Assembly: GCF_018334155.1 (NCBI RefSeq)
Contig: NZ_JAGXTP010000004.1
Span: forward strand, 62,001-126,000
Length of the DNA stretch: 64,000 bases
From: Devosia litorisediminis
GTDB lineage: Bacteria > Pseudomonadota > Alphaproteobacteria > Rhizobiales > Devosiaceae
Direction of reading: 5' to 3'
Positions within the stretch are counted from its first letter, which is position 1. Every line of letters begins with the position of its first letter. The notes under the pieces are model-generated. The model did not search any database and had not been told where the DNA came from. It was given only the letters and a program-made list of their open reading frames with translations. Below are positions 29,273 through 38,152 of the stretch, in pieces. The position numbers and the translations under genes were made by a program.

Positions 29273-29301
29273 AAGTATATGTATACTTCAAATGATGGCA
29301 A
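29273..29301 (-). promoter_or_regulatory. Promoter and palindromic operator of the RES/Xre operon
   Basis: On the minus strand TTGCCA (29296-29301) and TATACT (29274-29279) are 16 bases apart. The -10 is embedded in the dyad AAGTATA-TG-TATACTT (29273-29288), a likely antitoxin operator. The ATG follows the -10 by 8 bases, so the transcript may be leaderless. Confidence 0.7.
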
Positions 29302-29320
29302 TAAGTCCAGATTTCAAGTG

Positions 29321-29857
29321 TCAGGGCAGGCGATAGGGGCCGCCAGAGCAATTTTGGGCCTGCCAATAGCTATCGACCGGGGTGTAGTCGCCCCCGGCCA
29401 TTTGCTCGATCCGGGCGGCAAAGGCCATGGCCTGACACTCATCGCGCCCTGCCACCACATGAACCATCTCATGCAGGATCGTCAGCTGGCGCAAGCTGTC
29501 GGCACCGGCGCTGAAAAACTCCGGGCAGAGCACCAGGGCAACCACACCATCCTGGGGCGGGATGCGCACAAAGGCGGCAAACCGGTTGCAGGAACCACTA
29601 TTGTCAGGGCGGATATCGAAGGTCAGCGCCGTCTGTCCTGGCCACGCCCCGCCAGCAAAGCGATGCCGATACAGCGCATCGCCATAGGCGCCAATATCAA
29701 CGCCCGACAGCGACTGACCCAGTCGGGGCCGGGCCGCTTCGAACTGGGTAATGGCCCCGTCGAGCGCGCGCGTCAGCATGATCTGCTCGTCACCCCGCGC
29801 CATGCCGGGCACACTGCACAGGCACAGCGCAACAATCAGGCGCCACGGGCTCACCAC
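29321..29857 (-). CDS. Secreted HExxH-motif protein, putative metallopeptidase
   Basis: The 178-residue protein begins with a signal peptide (PWRLIVALCLCSVPGMARG). The mature region holds FVRIPPQDGVVALVLCPEFF and a zinc-site motif HEMVH in LTILHEMVHVVAGRDECQAMAFAARIEQ; a downstream Glu (in DECQA or RIEQ) may be the third ligand. The motif places it near small gluzincin-like families, but I do not recognise a named one and catalysis is unproven. Starts are GTG 29857 or GTG 29854, just after the asnC-type gene stop, so it is probably co-transcribed with that regulator. Confidence 0.6.
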   Translation of the reverse strand: MVSPWRLIVALCLCSVPGMARGDEQIMLTRALDGAITQFEAARPRLGQSLSGVDIGAYGDALYRHRFAGGAWPGQTALTFDIRPDNSGSCNRFAAFVRIPPQDGVVALVLCPEFFSAGADSLRQLTILHEMVHVVAGRDECQAMAFAARIEQMAGGDYTPVDSYWQAQNCSGGPYRLP

Positions 29858-29859
29858 GG

Positions 29860-30306
29860 TCAGCCCCGCACCGGGCGCAATACATTGCGGATGGCAAAAC
29901 TGGACTGAATGCGCGTCACGCTGGGCAGACGCGACAGCACCTCGGTGTGCAGTCGCTCGTAATCGGAGACGCTGGCGGCTTCCACCCGCACCAGATAGTC
30001 GGTCATGCCGGCCATCAGATAGCATTCGCGCACTTCGGCACAGCCGCGCAGCGCGTGTTCAAAACGGCGCAGCACATCATCGGTCTGCCGCTCCAGCGTG
30101 ATCTGCACAATAGCCACGATGGTGTCGCCCGGCGTTGGTTCATCCACAATGGCGGTATAGCCGCGAATGACACCGCTGTTTTCCAGCTCCCGCAAGCGTC
30201 GCAGACAGGCCGATGGAGACAGGCCTACGGCATCGGCAAGACTGGCATTGCTCATGCGACCGTCGCGGCGCAGCTGTGTGACGATTGCCTGATCAATCCG
30301 GTCCAT
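29860..30306 (-). CDS. Lrp/AsnC family transcriptional regulator
   Basis: The 148-residue regulator has the DNA-binding wHTH ([41 protein letters not shown]) and the RAM ligand-binding domain ([14 protein letters not shown]...[16 protein letters not shown]). It is divergent from the D-amino acid dehydrogenase gene, the usual arrangement for a DadR-like regulator responding to alanine. The ATG at 30306 gives the family length; upstream residues do not match. Confidence 0.9.
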   Translation of the reverse strand: MDRIDQAIVTQLRRDGRMSNASLADAVGLSPSACLRRLRELENSGVIRGYTAIVDEPTPGDTIVAIVQITLERQTDDVLRRFEHALRGCAEVRECYLMAGMTDYLVRVEAASVSDYERLHTEVLSRLPSVTRIQSSFAIRNVLRPVRG

Positions 30307-30320
30307 ATCGAACAACTTTC

Positions 30321-30375
30321 TACTACAATACCGCAGTAATATGCGCGGAGTCGCATTTCTTGCAATTATCATGCA
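30321..30375. promoter_or_regulatory. Candidate Lrp/AsnC binding sites between asnC-type gene and dadA
   Basis: Two dyads lie in the 160-base divergent gap: TACT-N10-AGTA (30321-30338) and TGCA-N7-TGCA (30361-30375). Their position suits autoregulation plus control of dadA; assignment is inference. Confidence 0.3.
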
Positions 30376-30466
30376 TCAAAGTGAAGGACATTTCACGGCT
30401 TCTGCGCCAGAATTATGGCTTGCGACGGTTCAGCTGGGGACCGGCAATGTTTCGTGGAGAGCAGTC

Positions 30467-31720
30467 ATGCGCGTGATCGTTCTGGGCGGCGGCGTCATCG
30501 GTGTTACAACGGCCTATTATCTGGCCAGGGCCGGCCATGCCGTCACGGTGCTGGAACGTCAGGACGCGGTGGCGCACGAAACCAGTTTCGCCAATGCCGG
30601 GCAGATTTCGCCCGGCTATTCCTCCCCCTGGGCTGCGCCCGGTGTGCCGCGCAAGGCGCTCAAATGGCTGTTCATGCGCCACGCCCCGCTGATCGTGCAG
30701 CCCCGGCTCGACCCGGCCACCATTGTCTGGTGCCTGTCCATTCTGCGCAATTGCACGCTTGGCCGCTATCAGGTGAACAAGTCGCGCATGGTGCGACTGG
30801 CCGAATATAGCCGCGACCAGCTCATGGCGCTGCGGGCCGATACCGGCATTGATTACGTCAATCGCAGTCAGGGCACGTTGCAGCTGTTCCGCTATGACAA
30901 GCAGGTTGAAGGCGCCCACAAGGATACCGAAGTGCTCGCCGCCGATGGCGTGCCGTTTGAATTGCTTGATGCGGCGGGCTGCATTGCCGCCGAACCCGGT
31001 CTGGCCAAGGCGCGCGACAAGATCGCTGGCGGCCTGCGCCTGCCCAATGACGAAACCGGTGACTGCTTCATCTTCACCACCAAGCTGGCCGAAATGGCCC
31101 GCGAACTGGGTGTCGAATTCCGCTTTGGCGTTGATATCGACGCGTTGGTCACCGAAGGCGACAAGGTGCGCGCCGTGCGCACCAATCAGGGCGAGCTTGA
31201 AGCCGATGTCTTCGTCGGTGCGCTGGGCAGTTTCACGCCCGCCATGGTCAAGCCGCTCGGGCTCAATGTGCCGGTCTATCCGGTCAAGGGCTACTCCATC
31301 ACCGTGCCGATCATCGATGAAACCCGGGCGCCGACCTCCACTGTGCTCGATGAAAGCTACAAGGTTGCCGTCACCCGTCTGGGCGACCGTATCCGCGTTG
31401 GCGGCATGGCCGAGATCGCCGGTTTTGACACCACCTTGCATGATCGGCGCCGCAAGACGCTCGAGCATGTGGTCACCGACCTCTACGAAGGCGCCGGTGA
31501 TGTCAGCCGCGCAACCTTCTGGACCGGATTGCGTCCCATGACGCCCGATGGCACCCCTGTTGTCGGCCCCACTCGCTATCCCAATTTCTATCTCAACACC
31601 GGCCATGGCACGCTCGGCTGGACCATGGCCTGCGGCTCGGCGCGCATTACCGCCGACATAATCAGCGGCAATACGCCCGAAATCGATACCCACGATCTGG
31701 GGCTGGCGCGCTACGCCTGA
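30467..31720 (+). CDS. dadA: D-amino acid dehydrogenase
   Basis: The 417-residue FAD flavoprotein DadA oxidises D-amino acids (mainly D-alanine) to 2-oxo acids, passing electrons to the respiratory chain. The FAD-binding Rossmann motif [21 protein letters not shown] is at the N-terminus; family blocks [33 protein letters not shown] and the C-terminal FAD contact [16 protein letters not shown] are present. ATG 30467 is preceded by GGAG and gives the standard length. It pairs with the divergent Lrp/AsnC regulator. No alanine racemase follows. Confidence 0.95.
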   Translation: MRVIVLGGGVIGVTTAYYLARAGHAVTVLERQDAVAHETSFANAGQISPGYSSPWAAPGVPRKALKWLFMRHAPLIVQPRLDPATIVWCLSILRNCTLGRYQVNKSRMVRLAEYSRDQLMALRADTGIDYVNRSQGTLQLFRYDKQVEGAHKDTEVLAADGVPFELLDAAGCIAAEPGLAKARDKIAGGLRLPNDETGDCFIFTTKLAEMARELGVEFRFGVDIDALVTEGDKVRAVRTNQGELEADVFVGALGSFTPAMVKPLGLNVPVYPVKGYSITVPIIDETRAPTSTVLDESYKVAVTRLGDRIRVGGMAEIAGFDTTLHDRRRKTLEHVVTDLYEGAGDVSRATFWTGLRPMTPDGTPVVGPTRYPNFYLNTGHGTLGWTMACGSARITADIISGNTPEIDTHDLGLARYA

Positions 31721-31820
31721 GCGCGCCAAAGCCTGTGACCACGGCGCAACAGCAGGCGTGCCATGGCCCCTCAGCCCTTAAACCAGCCACATTTACTCTG
31801 GAAAACCACTGCCGTGACCG

Positions 31821-31855
31821 CGTGGTGCACGCTGTTGTGACGACAGTGCACCGCG
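31821..31855. repeat. 10-bp inverted repeat between dadA and the PBP gene
   Basis: CGTGGTGCAC (31821-31830) pairs with GTGCACCGCG (31846-31855), with one G-T pair and a 15-base loop. There is no T-tract, so it is either a Rho-type 3' structure for dadA or a regulator site for the downstream PBP gene. Confidence 0.4.
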
Positions 31856-31956
31856 AGTCGGTCAGGGTCGGCCTTTAACCAGTCGCTAACCTCTTGTTTC
31901 CCATTTGCGCGGAACAGAGTAGAAGCGGCCAAAAGGCTCTGCTGTAGGTTTGCTTG

Positions 31957-34557
31957 ATGGATTTCCGCATTTCCGCCGATGACCGCGTTGGCGCTCAGCC
32001 CAAAAAGGCGAGCAAGCCCAGGCAAACGGCAAAGGCCGAAGCCAAGCCGCGCAAGGGCGCGCGCGTCGAACCATCGCTGGGACAGGCCTCGAGCATGTTC
32101 AGCACCGGCGAACGCCCCGTCGGCAGTTCGGGCAATGGCCCCAAGGGCGGCGGCAAGCCCCCCCGGCGCGGCAAGGCATCGACCCCGCGCGGCAACAAGC
32201 CACGCAAATCGCGTTCCGGCGGCTTCTTGATGGGCCTGCTCTGGTGGGGCTTTGCCGCCTGCCTGTGGGGCGGTATCGCGGTGATCGGCATCATCGTCTA
32301 TTACGGCGCGCAGCTGCCCTCATCCAATACCTGGGCCGTGCCCGACCGGCCGCCCAATATCCGCATTCTGGCCGCTGATGGCAGCCTGATCTCCAATCGT
32401 GGCCAGACCGGCGGCGAAGCGGTGACCTATCGCGAGCTGCCCTATTATGTCCCCGCGGCCATCATCGCCAGCGAAGACCGCCGCTTCATGAGCCATTTCG
32501 GCGTCGATCCGATCGGCATGGCCTCGGTCGTGCTTGAAATGATCAAGGCGCGTGGCGTCACCCGTGGTGCCTCCACCATCACCCAGCAGGTGGCCAAGAA
32601 CCTGTTCCTCACCCCCGACCAGACCCTGGGCCGCAAGGTGCAGGAAGCCATTCTGGCCGTCTGGCTGGAACAGAACTATACCAAGGAAGAAATCCTCGAA
32701 CTCTATATGAACCGCGTCTATTTCGGCGCCGGTGCAACCGGCATCGAGGCCGCCGCGCAGACCTATTTCGGTGTCTCGGCGCGCAATCTGTCGCTGGGTC
32801 AGGCCGCCATGCTGGCCGGCATTCTGCCCGCGCCATCGGCCTATAACCCCAAATCCAGCCCCGAACGCGCCATTGAGCGTCAGCGCCTGTCGCTCAATGC
32901 CATGGCGTCCGAAGGCTATATTACCGCTGAAGAAGCCACCGCCGCCCAGATTGACCCCAATCAGAGCGTGCGCACCCGCGTCGCCGGTTCGGAATCCTAT
33001 GTCGCTGACTGGGTCGAAAGCCTGATGACTGCCTATATCGGCGACATCGAGAGCGATGTGATCGTGCAGACCACTATCGACTACAAGATGCAAAAAGACG
33101 CCGAGTTCATCGTACGCGAACAGGTCGCGGCCGAAGGCGGCAAGCGCGGCTTCACCCAGGGCGCGCTGGTGGCCATGGATGTGGACGGCAAGGTCCGCGC
33201 CATGGTGGGCGGTGTCGACTATCAAAAGAGCCAGTATAACCGCGCCGTCACCGCCAAGCGCCAGCCCGGTTCGACCTTCAAGCCCTTCGTCTATATGGCT
33301 GCAATGGAAAAGGGCTATACGCCCGACACTTTGGCCGAAGACGCCCAGTTCGACTATAATGGCTGGAGCCCGCGCAACGCCTCGGGCAAGTATGCCGGCA
33401 CGGTGACCCTGCGTCAGGGTCTGGCCTATTCGATCAATACCATTGCCGCGCGACTGGCCATCGACGTCACCCCGCAGGCGGTCATCGATGTGGCGACCCG
33501 CATGGGCATTTCCTCCGAGCTGATTGCGGTGCCTTCCATCGCGCTGGGTACTCAGGAAGTGAACCTGCTCGAGCTGACCAGTGCCTACGCACCCTTCGCC
33601 AATGGCGGCATGGGCGTGATCCCCAACGTCATCACCCGCATCGAATCCAAGGCGGGCGACGTGCTCTATGAAGCCTCCGATGCCGGCCCCGGCCGTGTCG
33701 TGGCGCCTGACGTGCTCGCCAAGATGGACGATATGCTGCGCACCGCTGTTGAAGTGGGTACCGGCAAGCGCGCCAATATTGGCGGCTGGGAAGTGGGCGG
33801 CAAGACCGGCACCACCCAGGACGCCAAGGACGCGCTGTTTATCGGCTTTACCTCCGCCATGGTCACCGGCGTCTGGCTGGGCAATGACGACGCCACCAAG
33901 ACCACCTTGTCGGGCGGCAATGTACCCGCGACCATCTGGTCGCAATTCATGACCAAGGCCCTTGCGGGCAAGCAGGCGGCCCCGATTCCCGGCGGCAGCT
34001 ATGAAGGCCAGCTGGTCAGCCAGCCCGTGGTTGATCCAAACACCGGTCAGGTGATCATCGACCCCAATACCGGCCAGCCACAGGTGCAGTATGTCGACGC
34101 GGCAACCGGCCTGCCGGTGCAGACCGTGACCGATCCGGCCACCGGTCAGGTGGTCCAGATCGATCCCAATACCGGCCAGCCCATCGGCGCGGGCGTGCAG
34201 CCCTTGCAGTCCGGGCAGGATCTGACCGCCGGTGCCGGCCTGCCCGCGGGCGGCTTGATCATCGATGCCAATGGCCAGCAGATTGATCCCACCACGGGCC
34301 TGCCCGTGGGCCAGATCGTCACCGATCAGGCGATTGATCCGGTTACCGGCTTCCCGCTGCAGGCCCAGAGCAATGGCGTGGGTCAGGCACCGATCGATCC
34401 CAATACCGGTCTGCCCATGGTGCTGGTGATCGACCCGGCCACCGGCCAGCAGGTCTGGGTGCCCAGCGCCCCTGCCCAGGCGCCGCAACAGATCCAGCAG
34501 CAGGCGCCAGCCAATGACAATCCACGCACCTTGATGGATCTGATCTTCGGCAATTAG
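31957..34557 (+). CDS. Class A penicillin-binding protein (PBP1A type) with DPxTG-repeat tail
   Basis: The 866-residue bifunctional peptidoglycan synthase has a basic cytoplasmic N-terminus (1-88), a membrane anchor (~90-115), and a GT51 glycosyltransferase with catalytic Glu in SEDRRFMSHFGVD (Glu173), GASTITQQVAKNLFL and ILELYMNRVYFG. The transpeptidase has SxxK in QPGSTFKPF (Ser439), SxN in AYSINT (~492) and KTGTT (~616). From about residue 690 to 834 comes a tail of roughly ten D-[PA]-x-T-G units (DPNTGQ, DPATGQ, DPTTGL) ending in a Gln-rich stretch. The start ATG 31957 has AGG 8 bases upstream. Confidence 0.93.
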   Translation: MDFRISADDRVGAQPKKASKPRQTAKAEAKPRKGARVEPSLGQASSMFSTGERPVGSSGNGPKGGGKPPRRGKASTPRGNKPRKSRSGGFLMGLLWWGFAACLWGGIAVIGIIVYYGAQLPSSNTWAVPDRPPNIRILAADGSLISNRGQTGGEAVTYRELPYYVPAAIIASEDRRFMSHFGVDPIGMASVVLEMIKARGVTRGASTITQQVAKNLFLTPDQTLGRKVQEAILAVWLEQNYTKEEILELYMNRVYFGAGATGIEAAAQTYFGVSARNLSLGQAAMLAGILPAPSAYNPKSSPERAIERQRLSLNAMASEGYITAEEATAAQIDPNQSVRTRVAGSESYVADWVESLMTAYIGDIESDVIVQTTIDYKMQKDAEFIVREQVAAEGGKRGFTQGALVAMDVDGKVRAMVGGVDYQKSQYNRAVTAKRQPGSTFKPFVYMAAMEKGYTPDTLAEDAQFDYNGWSPRNASGKYAGTVTLRQGLAYSINTIAARLAIDVTPQAVIDVATRMGISSELIAVPSIALGTQEVNLLELTSAYAPFANGGMGVIPNVITRIESKAGDVLYEASDAGPGRVVAPDVLAKMDDMLRTAVEVGTGKRANIGGWEVGGKTGTTQDAKDALFIGFTSAMVTGVWLGNDDATKTTLSGGNVPATIWSQFMTKALAGKQAAPIPGGSYEGQLVSQPVVDPNTGQVIIDPNTGQPQVQYVDAATGLPVQTVTDPATGQVVQIDPNTGQPIGAGVQPLQSGQDLTAGAGLPAGGLIIDANGQQIDPTTGLPVGQIVTDQAIDPVTGFPLQAQSNGVGQAPIDPNTGLPMVLVIDPATGQQVWVPSAPAQAPQQIQQQAPANDNPRTLMDLIFGN

Positions 34558-34586
34558 CCCGGAATGAAAATCAGGCGCGTGGTGGC

Positions 34587-35324
34587 CTAGCTGCCATGCG
34601 CCATCAACTGGCGACCATGCGCCTTGAGCCAGGCGCGGCCCCTTGCCATATCGGGCAGGGTGCGCTCCACGGTAGCCCAGAACGCGGCCGAATGGTTCAT
34701 CTCGACCAGATGGGCGACCTCATGGGCGGCCACATAATCGAGCACGAAGGGCGGCGCCAGAACCAGCCGCCAGTTGTAATTGATATTGCCCGAACTTGAA
34801 CACGAGCCCCAGCGGCTCGCCTGGCTGCGCATCTTGATGGTCTTGACGCTTACCCCCAGCCGCGCGGCGTGATAGGCGCTGCGCTCGCTCAGATCGGCGT
34901 GCGCCTCATCCTTAAACCAGTCGGTCAGCCGCCGTGCCTGATGCGCCAGATCGCCGGGCACCAGCAGCACCATTTCCCCGTCGTTTTCAGCCAGTTCCAC
35001 CCGGCCGCGCAGCTTGCCTGTGCCGATAATGCGATGATCCACCCCACGTAGCGGCACCACGCCCCCATCGGTAAAGCTGGCCGCCTGCGGCGCCCGCTTG
35101 ATCCGCGCTGCCAGCCAGTTGTGCTGACGGGCGAGGAAGGCCTCGGCCTCGGCCCATTTGCCATGCGGTGGCAGCGTCAGCACCGGACCGCCATTATGGG
35201 GCAGGCTCAGCCGATAGCTGCGCGCCCGTGCATTGACCCGCACGGTCACGCTCACCGCTTCGCCATCAATACTGATGACGGTCGATGGCGGGATTTTCGG
35301 TTTGGTGCGGAAGAACAGGTTCAT
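34587..35324 (-). CDS. DUF45/YgjP-like metallopeptidase
   Basis: The 245-residue YgjP-type (M48-related) zinc protein has the family block IKMRSQASRWGSCSSSGNINYN followed by LDYVAAHEVAHLVEMNHSAAFW, with HEVAH zinc ligands and a third ligand likely in the MNHS segment. The N-terminal region (RARSYRLSLPHNGGPVLTLPP) is the usual beta-rich half. No signal peptide is seen, so it should be cytoplasmic. Physiological substrate is unknown. It is convergent with the PBP gene, 29 bases apart. Confidence 0.88.
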   Translation of the reverse strand: MNLFFRTKPKIPPSTVISIDGEAVSVTVRVNARARSYRLSLPHNGGPVLTLPPHGKWAEAEAFLARQHNWLAARIKRAPQAASFTDGGVVPLRGVDHRIIGTGKLRGRVELAENDGEMVLLVPGDLAHQARRLTDWFKDEAHADLSERSAYHAARLGVSVKTIKMRSQASRWGSCSSSGNINYNWRLVLAPPFVLDYVAAHEVAHLVEMNHSAAFWATVERTLPDMARGRAWLKAHGRQLMAHGS

Positions 35325-35392
35325 CTGGGGCTCGGGAATCGCTGGGCCGATACTAACGTGATTTGGCGCGATTGCGGTGTCCGACCGGACAC

Positions 35393-35418
35393 AAAAAAGC
35401 GCCCCGCGGCGGGGCGCC
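35393..35418 (-). terminator. Intrinsic terminator of the DUF2852 gene
   Basis: On the minus strand an 8-bp GC stem (35399-35406 with 35410-35417) is followed by six Ts. A second small hairpin, GTGTCC/GGACAC (35377-35392), lies just beyond. Confidence 0.88.
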
Positions 35419-35498
35419 AGTACAGCCGGGGCACGGCTGGCTTTGGAAAAGGTCAGCGACGCACCGCAGCGCGTCGCTTGTCTTGGTCTGGCTGCGGC

Positions 35499-35996
35499 CT
35501 AGCCGTTATTGTTCCAGCCATTATTGTTGTTCTGGTCGCCATCATTGTGATCGTTCTGCTCGGGCTTGGGCTCGGTATAGCCCTGGCGCGAACCGCGGCG
35601 GTCATTCATGAAGCGGTCGAACTCTTCACGATCCTTGGCCTTGTTCAGATTGGCCATGTATTCGTGGAACTGCTCGATCTCGGCGTCCAGACGGGCGCGC
35701 TCTTCCTCGAGGCGCTTGAGCTGTTCGCTGCGATATTCGTCAAAGGCGGCATTGCCGCTCGAACTCATGCCGTAGTGGTGGCTGTGCCGACCATGATGGC
35801 GATGCTTGCCCGAGGTGCACCAGTCGCGGCCCTTGTTGAAATAGGCCTGCGCCTTTTCCGGCGAACCGCCGAATTTTTCACCCCATAGGATATAGCCGAG
35901 CACGGCCAGACCCAGGGGCCAGAACAGAATAAAGCCCATTACCATGAGCGCGATGGTCAAGGGGGACCATTGTGGTTTGATGATTGCTGTGGTCAT
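35499..35996 (-). CDS. DUF2852 family membrane protein
   Basis: The 165-residue protein has a single membrane segment (LTIALMVMGFILFWPLGLAVLGYIL, about 12-36), a His-rich stretch (GKHRHHGRHSHHYG), a predicted coiled coil (YRSEQLKRLEEERARLDAEIEQFHEYM) and a polar Asn/Asp/Gln-rich C-terminus. FDEYRSEQL and EFDRFMNDRR are typical of DUF2852 in Hyphomicrobiales. Function is unknown. The start MTTAIIKPQW fits the family. It is divergent from the ActS-type kinase gene. Confidence 0.82.
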   Translation of the reverse strand: MTTAIIKPQWSPLTIALMVMGFILFWPLGLAVLGYILWGEKFGGSPEKAQAYFNKGRDWCTSGKHRHHGRHSHHYGMSSSGNAAFDEYRSEQLKRLEEERARLDAEIEQFHEYMANLNKAKDREEFDRFMNDRRGSRQGYTEPKPEQNDHNDGDQNNNNGWNNNG

Positions 35997-36142
35997 TTCG
36001 CTTACTTTCTCCCAGTCACGATGATCAATACGTGGCCCATCCTGGGGTAGGATCAAGCGTGTGCCTGTGCGTTTTTGGCTCTTGAAATGACGATTTTCTG
36101 TCCCTATAGCGCGACAAAATTTAGCGAGCCCAAGGCTTTGAG

Positions 36143-37453
36143 ATGTCCATAATCCAGGCTGACGGCCTGCCCCTGCCCTCGACCTGGCGCCCCTTGCGGC
36201 TGCAGACACTGGTGCTCGTGCGCTGGCTGGCCGTGGGAGGACAGGCCATTGGCGTGCTGTTTGTCGCCTTTGGCCTGGGGTTTCCCCTGCCGCTACTGGA
36301 GTGCTTCATCCTGATCGGCGCCTCGGCTGCAGTCAATCTGTGGCTCGTCTGGCACTTTGGCGCCGCCTATCGGCCCAGCAGCCTGTTTGCTACCGGTCAG
36401 GTCGCCTTTGATCTGTGCCAGCTTGGCTGCCTGCTGGCGCTCACCGGCGGACTGCAAAACCCCTTCTCGCTGCTGCTGCTGGCCCCCGTTTCGGTGTCGG
36501 CGACCACCCTGCCGCAGCGCTCGACCCTGGTCATTGCGCTGCTGGCCGCCGTGATTGCCTCGGTGCTGGCGGTCTGGCATCTGCCGCTGCCCTGGGATCC
36601 GCTCGAAACCATCGTGTTCAACCGCATCTATGTGATCGGCATCTGGGTCTCGATCATTTGCGGTGTGGTGTTTATCTCCGCCTATACCAACCGTGTCGCC
36701 CACGATGCGCGCCAGATCGCTGACGCCCTGGCGGCAACGGAGCTGGCGCTGTCGCGCAAGGAACAGCTCTCGGCGCTCGATGGTCTGGCCGCCGCAGCTG
36801 CCCATGAACTGGGCACGCCGCTCTCCACCATTGCCCTGGCTGCCAAGGAAATGCGCGCCGATGCGCCCGCGGACAGCGATCTGGCCTCCGATGTCGAACT
36901 GATCATCGAGCAGGCGGCGCGCTGTCGCGCCATTCTGGCCAAGCTGCGCAATCTCGACAATCATCACGACGATCCCTTCGCCGCCGTGCCCATCACCGAT
37001 CTGCTGGCCGAGGTCGCCCGCCCTCATGAGGGGCGCGGCAAGGCCATTCTGTTCTATTACGAGCGCGCCGCTGGCGAACCGCCGGTCTTCAACCGCAGCG
37101 TCGGTCTGCTCTATGGTCTGGGCAATCTGATCGAGAACGCCGCCGACTTTGCGCGCCAGACCGTGCGCGTCGAGGCCGGTTGGGATCGCGACAGCATTTC
37201 TGTGTCGATCACCGATGATGGGCCCGGCTTTGCGCCCGAGCTGATTGCCCGGCTGGGCGAGCCCTATCTGACCAGCCGCCCGCGCGACCCCCATGGTCCC
37301 GATGCCAGCAAGCCCGGCGGGCTGGGCCTGGGCGTTTTTATTGCCAAGACCCTGCTCGAACGCACCGGCGCGCGGCTGGCGTTTCAGAACATTGCGTCCG
37401 ATGGTCACGCCCAGGTGCGGATTGTCTGGCCACGCACTGCAATCGAGCTATAG
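36143..37453 (+). CDS. actS: Redox-sensing histidine kinase ActS/RegB/PrrB type
   Basis: The 436-residue membrane kinase has about six N-terminal membrane segments (residues 20-182) and the quinone-site signature GGLQNPFSLLLLAPVSVSA (102-120). The phospho-acceptor His221 is in AAAAHELGTPLSTIALAAKEM, and a cysteine at 261 (AARCRAIL) lies exactly 40 residues on, matching the spacing His225/Cys265 of RegB. The ATPase domain shows NLIENAADFA, DDGPGFAPE and GLGLGVFIAKTLLE. RegB-type kinases sense the ubiquinone pool and redox state. It is paired with the ActR-type regulator 51 bases downstream. Confidence 0.92.
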   Translation: MSIIQADGLPLPSTWRPLRLQTLVLVRWLAVGGQAIGVLFVAFGLGFPLPLLECFILIGASAAVNLWLVWHFGAAYRPSSLFATGQVAFDLCQLGCLLALTGGLQNPFSLLLLAPVSVSATTLPQRSTLVIALLAAVIASVLAVWHLPLPWDPLETIVFNRIYVIGIWVSIICGVVFISAYTNRVAHDARQIADALAATELALSRKEQLSALDGLAAAAAHELGTPLSTIALAAKEMRADAPADSDLASDVELIIEQAARCRAILAKLRNLDNHHDDPFAAVPITDLLAEVARPHEGRGKAILFYYERAAGEPPVFNRSVGLLYGLGNLIENAADFARQTVRVEAGWDRDSISVSITDDGPGFAPELIARLGEPYLTSRPRDPHGPDASKPGGLGLGVFIAKTLLERTGARLAFQNIASDGHAQVRIVWPRTAIEL

Positions 37454-37504
37454 ATCCAAAACACCGGTTTTGACGTAACAGGTGCAACAGCCTATGGGAA
37501 AGCC

Positions 37505-38056
37505 ATGAGCACGATCGAAGACCTACTTGCCACCGATCCAAGCCTGTTGCTTGTTGACGATGATATGGCATTTTTGCAGCGCCTTGAGCGCGCCATGACC
37601 CGGCGCGGCTTTGACGTGCGTATCGCCAGCACTGTTGCCGATGGCCTGGCCGCTGTCGCGGAAAAGCCCCCCGCCTATGCGGTGGTCGATCTGCGGCTCG
37701 AAGATGGCAATGGCCTCGAGGTGGTTTCGGCCCTGCACCAGAAGCGCCCCGATGCGCGCGCCGTGGTGCTCACCGGCTATGGCAATATCGCCACCGCCGT
37801 GACTGCGGTGAAGCTGGGGGCGGTCGATTATCTCTCCAAGCCTGCTGATGCCGATGATGTCATCAACGCCCTGCTGGCCACCGGCGAAGACAAGCCCGAG
37901 CCACCGGAAAACCCGATGTCGGCCGATCGTGTGCGCTGGGAGCATATCCAGCGCGTCTATGAACTGTGCGATCGCAATGTCTCGGAAACCGCGCGGCGCC
38001 TCAACATGCACCGCCGCACCCTGCAGCGCATTCTGGCCAAGCGCGCCCCGCGCTAG
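37505..38056 (+). CDS. actR: Response regulator ActR/RegA/PrrA type
   Basis: The 183-residue regulator has a receiver with acidic pocket Asp18-Asp20 (LLLVDDDMAF), phospho-acceptor Asp62 (VVDLRLEDGNG), Thr90 and Lys112. A Pro-rich linker (EDKPEPPENP) leads to a Fis-type helix-turn-helix (VYELCDRNVSETARRLNMHRRTLQRILAKRAPR) almost invariant in the RegA family. It controls energy-generating and energy-consuming pathways in response to redox. It is the downstream partner of ActS. The senC gene often found beside regA is not here. Confidence 0.95.
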   Translation: MSTIEDLLATDPSLLLVDDDMAFLQRLERAMTRRGFDVRIASTVADGLAAVAEKPPAYAVVDLRLEDGNGLEVVSALHQKRPDARAVVLTGYGNIATAVTAVKLGAVDYLSKPADADDVINALLATGEDKPEPPENPMSADRVRWEHIQRVYELCDRNVSETARRLNMHRRTLQRILAKRAPR

Positions 38057-38152
38057 CGTCAGGACAACCCGCAAGAGATTTGCCTGTCTCGACATTGCCG
38101 GGCCAGTCAGGCTTACTTCGACACGTTAGCGTGAAAAGCGAGGAGCCGGGCC

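Noticed and set aside
32320..34488. 722-codon antisense frame opposite the penicillin-binding protein
   Set aside because: It mirrors the well-supported PBP gene, has no start signals, and its composition is that of a complementary-strand shadow.
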